Assembly: GCF_902686445.1 (NCBI RefSeq)
Contig: NC_062222.1
Span: forward strand, 130,393,035-130,457,034
Direction of reading: 5' to 3'
From: Sciurus carolinensis
Lineage: Eukaryota > Chordata > Mammalia > Rodentia > Sciuridae
Length of the DNA stretch: 64,000 bases
This document shows positions 56,915 to 64,000 of the stretch, in pieces. The translations under genes and the position numbers were made by a program. The notes under the pieces are model-generated. The model was given only the letters and a program-made list of their open reading frames with translations. It made no database searches and was not told the origin of the DNA. Within the stretch, counting starts at the first letter, position 1. Each line of letters starts with the position of its first letter.

Positions 56915-57860
56915 CTACCCCTGGGCTTCCATCCTTGTAACTTTCCAAAGGGGCACTTTTACAGCCTATTTTCAGAGAAGGACTCAAATTCCAGGGAAAG
57001 AATGCTCAATTAATAAAAGAAAGAATTGAGTTTTGAACCTCGTACTCCCTGACTCCAAAACCCAAATTCACTGACGTTCCTTATTAAGAAGCATGTCCTA
57101 AATGGAGGAGAACATGTTTATATCCATGTGTTTTCTTTGTTTTAGAAACATGCTCTGCTCTGTTTGAATGTTTTAAAAGCCCGTGTTTTGCAAACCCCAA
57201 GTTGTAACAGAAAGCAGGTTGTAGAGGAACTGGTGAGAGTTATTGCCCAGAAAAACCAGCTGGGAAGCATTTCAGTGTCAATCTTATTATTGCTTTTAAA
57301 TTAACAGTGACTTCAAAACCCTTTGAAGTAGCTGGCAGGGAATGCCTAGATCGGGAAAAACAATCACTACAGGGTATTCTCAGCAGGCATGTGCTTTAAA
57401 ACGTTCCTTCTCTTATGCCTTGGCACCAGCGAAGTTGGAAAGGAGGTGGAAGGATCTTAGCAGGAAGCTCCTAGCTGACGTGGGTTGCCAGGAAGACCCA
57501 ATTAGCCTGTTCCTCGTAGTAGCAAAAACCTAGGCAGAAGGGATGAATTATTTGTGTCAGTGGCTGAAGCTGCTGACAACTTCAGAGACCACCCGTGTGG
57601 TCTTTCCATGTCAAGCTGACTGGAAGGCCCTGTGAAGCTTTGACACTAGGGGTTTGATGGATTCCAACTTGAGAGTAGAACTAAGTTAAACTGCATGGTG
57701 GTTCATAACACCCGACAAAGAAGTGTCAAGACAATCTCTGAGTCCCACCCTGAACTTTTATCTAAATACCTGCTCTGGACAATGTCTAGGACTGTGTTTG
57801 GAGTATACTTCTTATTTAAAACTGTCGACATGTCCTGGGACTTCCTTCTCTTCCAATAGA
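56915..57860. other. Unassigned non-coding DNA
   Basis: Nothing recognised. Confidence 0.4.
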
Positions 57861-57864
57861 ACTC

Positions 57865-58072
57865 ACCCATTTGTTTATTCATCCGTCTGCTCATATATCC
57901 ATACATCCATCTAGTCCCCCTGCATCCATCCATCCATCTAACCACCAATCCAGTCAACCATCCATTCAACCATCCATTATCCATCCATCCATCCATCCAT
58001 CCATCCATCCACCCACCCATCCATCCAGTCAGCCATCCATCCATTCATCCAGCCAACCAGCTAGCCAGCACT
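57865..58072. repeat. (CCAT)n tetranucleotide array
   Basis: Imperfect ATCC units flank a core of about ten pure units at 57976-58015. Translation gives a meaningless Trp-Met-Asp-Gly pattern on the minus strand. Confidence 0.95.
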
Positions 58073-58514
58073 GGATACCTTCCCCCTAGGTTTTTGAAGT
58101 TACCAGGTACTGTGGATTCCAGTGATCCCTAGGTGGACAAGTTATTCTCCTCCTCACAGTGTTTAAGTCTTGTGAAGGGTATAGAGAGCACCAACAGGTA
58201 GACCAAGTATGTGCATGGGTACCAACCAACAGAGCAGGGATGTCATGATAATGTTGGAAAATAATCTGATATTTTTGTACAAGTACACCTTGATAGTTAA
58301 CATAAGAAAAAATCACAACCTGTTTGAACTTTCTTATACATGATTATGCTTTAGGGGTGTTTTACATTAAATTACATATCTTAAGAGGAAATGCCATCTT
58401 AGGAAGACTTGGGGTATCCAAAGGTCACCCTCCGTCCTTGTAAATAGGAGAAAGAAAATATTTAGCTAAGTGCTCTGATAAGGAAGGCCTGTGAGCTGTG
58501 AAATGAGAAGCACG

Positions 58515-58596
58515 TGCAGGTATCTGTATGTGTGTGGATTGTGTGCATGAGTGTGTGCGCGTGTGTTCGTGCGTGTGTTTGTGTGTGTGTGTGGTG
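58515..58596. repeat. (GT)n-rich tract
   Basis: An interrupted TGTGTG run with GTGCGCGTGTG variants on the plus strand. Confidence 0.85.
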
Positions 58597-58599
58597 TCA

Positions 58600-58985
58600 A
58601 GGAATCTCAGTGGAGAAAAATTCAGTCATTGGCTACTGTCTGCTCTCCCAAGGCCTAGGTCATGCTTTTATTCTAGATTCTGCTTCAGTTAATTATCGGT
58701 CTGTTCACTCAGCTGGTGCCCATCCTGCATCCTGTTGGCAAGCTGACTGGGCATGCCGATGGTGTCCTACTGAATGCAGTTCACTGCCTAAGAGGATTTT
58801 CTGCATCAGAGGCAGAAAAACCAGAAGTGCATGTCCCAGAGGTGCCCAGGTGGGACTGAGCCCCGCAGTAACCAGCACAAAGACCCACCTTTTGACCCCT
58901 CTCGCTGCCCCCATCCACTTGTCCACTCCTCTGGATGGTCTCCCCAAACTCTCAAGCAGCCATCATGGTCTCAGAATTTGCATCT
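58600..58985. other. Unassigned non-coding DNA
   Basis: Nothing recognised. Open frames on both strands are not supported. Confidence 0.4.
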
Positions 58986-58989
58986 AGGA

Positions 58990-59098
58990 GAACCAAACCC
59001 AAGACCGACACTCCCCTCAGGGCAGGGCGGGGTCCGGAACAAAACCTGGCACAGTGTTGGATTTCATGCTGAGCAAATAAATGAAGGAATAAATGGCT
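58990..59098 (+). mobile_element. L2 LINE 3' end (sense)
   Basis: AAAACCTGGCACAGTGTTGG and GCTGAGCAAATAAATGAAGG with a final AATAAATGG are the 3' end of L2. Confidence 0.6.
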
Positions 59099-59589
59099 GA
59101 TGAGGTGGCTGATAGCCATCTTCTCTCTGAGTGTTTTTATGAAACCCAAGCATCTCCAAATAATGGCATTTTGAAGGAGAAAAATAAAACCTGCTTGAGG
59201 AACAACTGGCGGGGAATGGGGACACCAAGGCGGAGGAAGAGGCAAAGCCTACTGACAGCCTCTGCCCTCCCTAACTTGGATCTGCCTCCCCACCCTGCCC
59301 ACTGAGACACATGAAAGCCTGCCTGCCCTTCACAGCACTTTGATCAGATTCAAAGACTTCATGGAGAATGAGTTCGTAAGATAAAGACTGAGGAGACCTG
59401 ACAAGTCCTACACAGGTCTCAGAAAAACCTTGACCTCTATCTATTAATTTATCTGATTTGTTTGCAAATGCATATTCACTCAGTAATTTAATTACCCATG
59501 AATTTGGCCATTCTTTAATTGACTTATCCCCTCCCTCTTTAGCCGACGCAAACACTTTGCAGAGAAACTGGTCCTTAGGTCCAAGGTCC

Positions 59590-59750
59590 CTGGAATGCCT
59601 GGGTTGGCATCCTGAGCTCATTACTTAACCTCCCTGTGCCTCAGTTTCCTCCTACATGAAATGGCAATAAAGAATTCCCCTTGCTGAGAAGGTCTGTGAT
59701 TACTGTGTATGCCCAGAGCTCAAAGCAGTGCCTATGCATATCAGTGTCAG
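59590..59750 (+). mobile_element. MIR SINE (sense)
   Basis: CTCATTACTTAACCTCCCTG, TGCCTCAGTTTCCTCCTACA and CAAAGCAGTGCCTATGCATA follow MIR. Confidence 0.8.
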
Positions 59751-59754
59751 AGTA

Positions 59755-59840
59755 ACCTTCATCCTGTGTCTTTGACCTTCATCCTGTGTCTTGGAATCCA
59801 TCAGTGACCTTCATCCTGTGTCTTGGAATCCATCAATCTG
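59755..59840. repeat. 32-bp tandem repeat, about 2.6 copies
   Basis: Units begin at 59755 (20 bases, truncated), 59775 (32 bases) and 59807 (34 bases). Each opens ACCTTCATCCTGTGTCTT and the full ones continue GGAATCCATCA. Confidence 0.93.
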
Positions 59841-59994
59841 TGCTGGAGATTGTTCATGCCTTCATTTCTGTTTCACTTCCTCTTTTCCTATTTCTAATTT
59901 TCCTCCCTGCAATAGAAGACCACATAGACATGGGGTCACATGGTATGCAACTTCCAAATTGATCCTTAGATTTTAACTCTCACACATCTCTATA

Positions 59995-60232
59995 CTATTA
60001 GCAAATAGAATGAACTCCCAAGTTGGCAACGTGGATCCTTTGTGCTATTTCCACTCCCTTTTGGGGCTGCTCACCCAGCCTCCAAGCCACACTTTAGCTG
60101 CCTGGTCTCCCTATTGTAAGCTGTGCATAGACTCCTGACCCAAAGAATCTGTTCGATAAGGAAAGTTTGCTGCAATAAGCTGCTAAGTTTGGGGACAACT
60201 TTTATGCAATGACAGATAACTAATACACCAGC
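59995..60232 (+). mobile_element. MLT1-like LTR 3' part, sense
   Basis: CCTATTGTAAGCTGTGCATA, GCAATAAGCTGCTAAGTTTG and GACAGATAACTAATACACC are the last part of an MLT1/MST-like LTR. Confidence 0.7.
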
Positions 60233-60239
60233 ACCCTGA

Positions 60240-61030
60240 AGTTTAACTTCTATCTTAGTGGTGTAGCCTCAGTATGGGGTTTGTGTTCCAACTTCTAACA
60301 GGCAATTGGCTAATGGTATTGCCACTGTATAGCAGGTGGCACCAAATTTCCTGCTTACAACATCCTTATTTAATAAATAATGGCAGATTTTAGATTATGT
60401 GCCTTGTAGTATCTCTCCTACAGGAAGTAAATTCTACATTTCCCATAGGAAGTAAATATTAGGTTCAGCTGCATCTAACAGAAACTTTCAATTGAGTGGG
60501 ATGAATATGGAAAAAGGAAGCTTGTTTTAGTGTCCTGTGAAGAAAGGTGACAGGGGGTAGCTTGGGACTACTCTAGGGGCTCTACATTTATCAGTGTCAG
60601 GTCTCCTTTCTACTCCTGGAGCATGGCACTCATCATCAGCACCACCTCGTGGTCCAGAATGGTTGCTGTGGGTGCATCTGTCACATCTCCATTCCAAGCC
60701 ACAGGATGAAGCAGGTAAGCAGGTCCTCTGAGCTGAGTCAGCACCCTTGATGATTCTTGCCCCAGGTGTTTTCCATAGGATTTGTGTAACAGACAAAGGG
60801 TATTTAAAAAGCCAGAGGCCACGGAAGTCATCTATGCCAATATTTCCCAAGCTTATTTTCATTCTGCCTTCATGATTTTTGCTACATGCAATTATTCTCA
60901 TGATTGCTTTATAATTGTGTAGTGAATTGTGCAGTGAAAAGCTATTTCTTTACATTTTTATGCCATCTCTACTAGCTTTACACAGTGTGTTCTTAAGTGA
61001 AGTTCCTTTTGAAACTTAAATAACTATATC
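60240..61030. other. Mostly unassigned; possible old repeat at 60480-60860
   Basis: Phrases around 60640-60720 (GGTTGCTGTGGGTGCATCTG, CATCTCCATTCCAAGCCACA) feel repeat-like, but I cannot name a family. Open frames are on the minus strand only and have no domains. Confidence 0.3.
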
Positions 61031-61044
61031 TAAAGCTAAATATT

Positions 61045-61180
61045 GGGACTGGGGTTGTAGCTCAGTGGTAGAGCACTTACCTCGCACAGGAGAGGCACTG
61101 GGTTCGATCCTCAGCACCACATAAAAATAAACAAATAAAATAAAGGTAGTGTGTTCATTTATAATTAAAAGGAACAAAAA
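61045..61180 (+). mobile_element. ID SINE (squirrel type) with intact Pol III boxes and target duplication
   Basis: The body GGGACTGGGGTTGTAGCTCA...CAGCACCACATAAAAATAAA is the tRNA-derived ID family in its squirrel form, with an extended A/T-rich 3' part. The A box TAGCTCAGTGG (61058-61068) and B box GGTTCGATCC (61101-61110) agree with tRNA gene consensus. The target duplication is AAAGCTAAATATT at 61032-61044 and AAAGTTAAATATT at 61181-61193, one mismatch. It is a SINE and not a tRNA gene: the cloverleaf is not complete. Confidence 0.93.
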
Positions 61181-61284
61181 AAAGTTAAATATTATTACCT
61201 TCAATTAGAAAATAATCCCTTCCATAAAAGGGATAGAAAAATAAATAAAATTAAATAAAAATTATAAAATCCAGATTGTCACAA

Positions 61285-61820
61285 GTGACAGGATTTCATT
61301 CATTCTTATGGTTGAACAGCATTCCAACCTGCACTATTTTCTTCTCCCATTTGTTCGTTGATGGACACTTGGGTTGTTTCTATCTTTTAACTTTTATGAA
61401 TGGTGCTGCAAAAACCAAGGAGAGCAGAAGTCTCTTTGGCATGCCAATTTCCTTTCGTTGGATGTACATGGAATCTAAAATTGTTAATCACTCAGGAAGC
61501 TGAGAAGGGTGGTTGCCGAAGGCGGGGAGACTAGGGGAGAGAGCCGGGGAAGTGAGGGTCAGAGGGTGCTGAGTTTCAGCTAGGTAGGAGCGAGGAGTTC
61601 TGGTGTGCGAGGTGTTGCCAGGGGACTCCGGGCAACAGTGATACGGTGTACATTCCAAAAGAGTAGAGAGAAGGATCTGGAAAGTTTTAACATAAAGAAA
61701 TGATAGGAGTTTGAGGAAGCAGATATGTTTAAGTGGATTTAAACATTACACAATATATGCATGTATCCAAACATCACGTTTGATGCATGTGCGCATACCC
61801 GTCAAAAATAAACATAATCA
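61285..61820 (+). mobile_element. L1 LINE with 5' inversion
   Basis: Positions 61285-61465 carry L1 ORF2 text in antisense (TTCATTCTTATGGTTGAACA, TTCGTTGATGGACACTTGGG). From about 61468 to 61820 the text is the L1 3' UTR in sense (ATGGAATCTAAAATTGTTAA, CATAAAGAAATGATAGGAGT, CATGTATCCAAACATCACGT). Two pieces of one L1 in head-to-head order around 61466 match the product of twin priming during target-primed reverse transcription. The target duplication is not clear. Confidence 0.85.
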
Positions 61821-61834
61821 GAAGCTGTTTAAAA

Positions 61835-62579
61835 GAGACCACAGGGCAGAGCTACACAAGCCCTGCGGAGAGGACATGGTGATATTGTGGGCCCCCGATG
61901 CTGGATATGGAGCGACAGGCCCTGTTAGCCCAGCCAGATGTAGGCGTTGCTTTGGTCCCATCCCCCTCTCTATGCCCCTAAATCTATGCCCTATTTCACC
62001 CGGTGGAAATGATGATGTGTGCCTTTATATATTGAACGTATATGACTTGTTTTTGATTTTTATAGGGGCTCATGTTGAGAGTTTGCCTTGAGTCTCCAAG
62101 GAGACTTTGAACTTGAACTTCTGGGCATTGATGGAACTGTTAAGATTATGGGAATTCTTGAAAATACAATAAATTTATTTTGCATTACTTTTGGGGTCAG
62201 GGTAAAAATGTTATGGTTTAGATATTAGGTGTCCCCCACAAGCTCATGTGTGAGACAGTGCAAGAAAGTTTACAGGTGAAATGATTGGGTTACGAGTTTT
62301 AACCGAATCAGTGCATTAATCACCTGAGAGGGATTAACTGGGTGGTAATTGTAGACAGGAAGGGTGTGGCCGGGGGACAGGGGTCATTGGGATGTGCTCT
62401 TGGGTTTACATTTTGTCCTTGGTTAGAAGTTTCTGATTCTTGGTGCCATGTCCCTCTACCACACTCTTCCTCCATGATATACTATGTGGCCTTGGTCCCG
62501 GAGCTATGGGGACAGTGACCTTTGAACCCAGACCTCTGAAACTGTGAGCCCCCAATAAACTTTTCCTCTGAAAAAAAAA
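61835..62579 (+). mobile_element. L1-style retrocopy of a MaLR transcript (internal region + LTR), with poly(A) tail
   Basis: 61835-62208 matches the 3' end of the MaLR internal region (CACAGGGCAGAGCTACACAA, GACTTGTTTTTGATTTTTAT, CCTTGAGTCTCCAAGGAGAC). It ends in a purine-rich block GGGTAAAAA just before the LTR. The LTR begins TGTTATGGTTTAGATATTAG at 62209, runs to CCCAATAAACTTTTCCTCTG and then becomes pure A (62571-62581) instead of continuing to the LTR end. It is flanked by AAGCTGTTTAAAA at 61822-61834 and 62580-62592, an exact 13-bp repeat. An LTR cut at its poly(A) site, an A tail and a long target duplication together mean that a polyadenylated MaLR RNA was inserted by L1 machinery and not by integrase. 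Confidence 0.88.
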
Positions 62580-62708
62580 AAGCTGTTTAAAAATTATGCA
62601 TAGACACCCTATCAGCCAAAGCTCAGACAGTCACTGTCCTAGTCTCCTCTCTTTTCAAAATGAAGATGGTGTGCTCTTCAGAAGGATATAAAGAGAGGAA
62701 CTTTCTTT

Positions 62709-62872
62709 GCAGGCATGGTGGGACACACCTGTAATCCCAGAGACTCAAGAGGCCGAGGCAAGAGGATCGCAAGTGTGAGGCCAGACTCCACAATCTAGTG
62801 AGGACTTGTCTCAAAAATATATAAAAAGGGCTGGGGATGTGGTTCAGTGGTAAAGCACCCCTGGTACCAAGA
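62709..62872 (+). mobile_element. MEN-type composite SINE (B1-like + ID), sense
   Basis: The B1/7SL half reads GCAGGCATGGTGGGACACAC, CTGTAATCCCAGAGACTCAA and GGATCGCAAGTGTGAGGCCA. The ID half reads GGGCTGGGGATGTGGTTCAG and AAGCACCCCTGGTACCAAG. The tail is the microsatellite at 62873-62939. Flanking repeats GAGGAACTTTCTTTGC (62695-62710) and GAGTAACTTTCTTGC (62940-62954) are an imperfect target duplication. Confidence 0.92.
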
Positions 62873-62939
62873 AATAAATAAAATAAAATAAAATAAAATA
62901 AAATAAAATAAAATAAAATAAAATAAAATAAAATAAAAT
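62873..62939. repeat. (TAAAA)n microsatellite tail of the MEN SINE
   Basis: About 12 pure TAAAA units following a short TAAA stretch. Confidence 0.97.
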
Positions 62940-62959
62940 GAGTAACTTTCTTGCTACAC

Positions 62960-63565
62960 TATTAAATGTGATTTAATGTATTTTTTCCCACCACCCATAT
63001 CGTCTCAATTCACTAGAGATCTGTATTGTACACTTGGGATACTCTGTGGCATTCTTTTGACCAATGAGGTGACTAATTTTCCAGAGGCCCCATAAGGATT
63101 TCTGGTTGCCCCTTGGTTCTTTGATGTTTGCAAAGAATTCATGACCCGACCTTACTGTCAGTGTTTGGGCTCTATGTCCACGTGTCAGCCTGTGAGCTCT
63201 CAGGCTACACTTGATTAATCCTTGTTCCTAGGCAAGTTTGGTGCCTGCCCAGAACCAACGCATGCAGTGCACTGGGGCAAACAGAGTTGCCAAGGATGGG
63301 TACAGAGGTGGAACCAAGGCCTGTGTTTCCTGGATCTTCCTTCACCTCACTTTTCAAGTCAAGGTTCCAGAGAAAGAGACCGATTTAACACCAGAACGGA
63401 GAGCAAAGGGGTGTGAAATAAAGTGTTGCCTTTTATTTTTAAAAACAAGGTGACTGGGCTTTTTTCACGGTAAACACTGTGTCTATAATAGGAGAAAAAT
63501 AAGCCATGATTCAGACTGGAACCTCCGGGAAGCTGGCTGGGTGACGATGACAGGCGTAATGAGAA
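62960..63565. other. Unassigned non-coding DNA
   Basis: Nothing recognised. Confidence 0.4.
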
Positions 63566-63574
63566 CAGCCGTCA

Positions 63575-63725
63575 CTGATCGAGCATTGTCTGCACGGCAA
63601 GCAGGTGTGCTCCTGAGTAGCAGGATTTGCTCGTGAGCTGGACACAATCGCTATTCTCATTTTCTTCTCAGGAAACTGAGGTTCCCAGGAGAAATGACAG
63701 TCAGCGAGTGACGTCGGCCTCAGAC
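63575..63725 (-). mobile_element. MIR SINE fragment (antisense)
   Basis: ATCGCTATTCTCATTTTCTT followed by CAGGAAACTGAGGTTCCCAG is antisense MIR. Confidence 0.6.
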
Positions 63726-63729
63726 GGTG

Positions 63730-64000
63730 CGTCTGCGCGGGTCCTCTCGGCTGCCCTGGCTTTGCTGCCCTAACGACCAGCTCAGCTCGAGCTCCGTGAG
63801 CCTCAGGCAGACGTGACCTGACCTGACAGCACCTGGTCCCAGCACCCCTCCGGGCCTGGGCCTGCTGCCTCCTGTCCTGGGGCTCCCCTGGGACCTCAGC
63901 TCCACAGTGCCCATTGCCTCCGGTGCGTGGCCAGCCCGTGGGACCTGGAGGATCAGCGCTCCCCCAGGCCAACCTTTGGTCGATGGGAGACAGGTGGAGG
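63730..64000. other. GC-rich unassigned DNA at the window edge
   Basis: The end of the window is GC- and CpG-richer than average, and a CRE-like TGACGTCG lies just before it at about 63709-63716. It may continue into something outside the window, but nothing here supports a gene by itself. Confidence 0.3.

Noticed and set aside
57703..58044. Minus-strand open frame with repeated Gly-Trp-Met-Asp
   Set aside because: It is the translation of the (CCAT)n array.
61045..61125. tRNA gene
   Set aside because: The A and B boxes belong to an ID SINE with a SINE tail and a target duplication, and the full cloverleaf is not formed.

Overview
This window is nuclear DNA from a mammal, most likely a squirrel-family rodent such as a ground squirrel or marmot. 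The evidence is the mix of repeats. There are tRNA-derived ID elements, for example 4344-4439 and 61045-61180. There are composite SINEs with a 7SL/B1-like half joined to an ID half, the MEN type of squirrels, at 29840-30022, 37690-37912 and 62709-62872. There are also L1 3' ends with a shared lineage-specific tail. Old mammal-wide repeats (MIR, L2, MLT1, MLT2, MER-type DNA transposons) fill much of the rest. I found no intact protein-coding gene, no convincing exon chain, no RNA gene and no CRISPR array. The window looks intergenic or deeply intronic.

Layout. 1-5 kb: MaLR LTR relics, MIR and an ID element. 5.1-6.0 kb: an antisense L1 end with an internal 22-bp tandem expansion. 7.6-8.6 kb: a 5'-truncated, decayed processed pseudogene of PARL (mitochondrial rhomboid protease) on the minus strand, which has lost the catalytic serine. 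8.8-10.5 kb: three LTR relics, including an MLT2-type ERVL LTR with an exact 5-bp target duplication. 13.9-14.8 kb: a 5'-truncated L1 with a 15-bp target duplication. 25.6-30.7 kb: three antisense ERV LTRs. The clearest is a 518-bp IAP-like solo LTR at 27311-27828 with TATA box, poly(A) signal, YY1-type motif and an exact 6-bp duplication. 28.9-37.9 kb: dense MLT1/MaLR LTRs, MIRs and SINEs, including a MIR split by an L1. 49.0-50.5 kb: a near-identical 97/98-bp direct duplication interleaved with degenerate tetranucleotide arrays of opposite strand. 57.9-58.1 kb: a (CCAT)n array. 61.0-62.96 kb: a pile-up of retroinsertions: an ID, a 5'-inverted L1, an L1-style retrocopy of a MaLR transcript, and a MEN SINE.

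The elements do not form an operon or pathway. What the window mostly records is retrotransposition, with L1 machinery moving its own RNA, SINE RNAs, a cellular mRNA (PARL) and a MaLR transcript. I did not find a convincing new biological system. The items most worth checking are the MaLR retrocopy, the 97-bp duplication, the IAP-like solo LTR and the PARL pseudogene. Repeat family names are from memory of consensus sequences. Boundaries without a stated target-site duplication are approximate.
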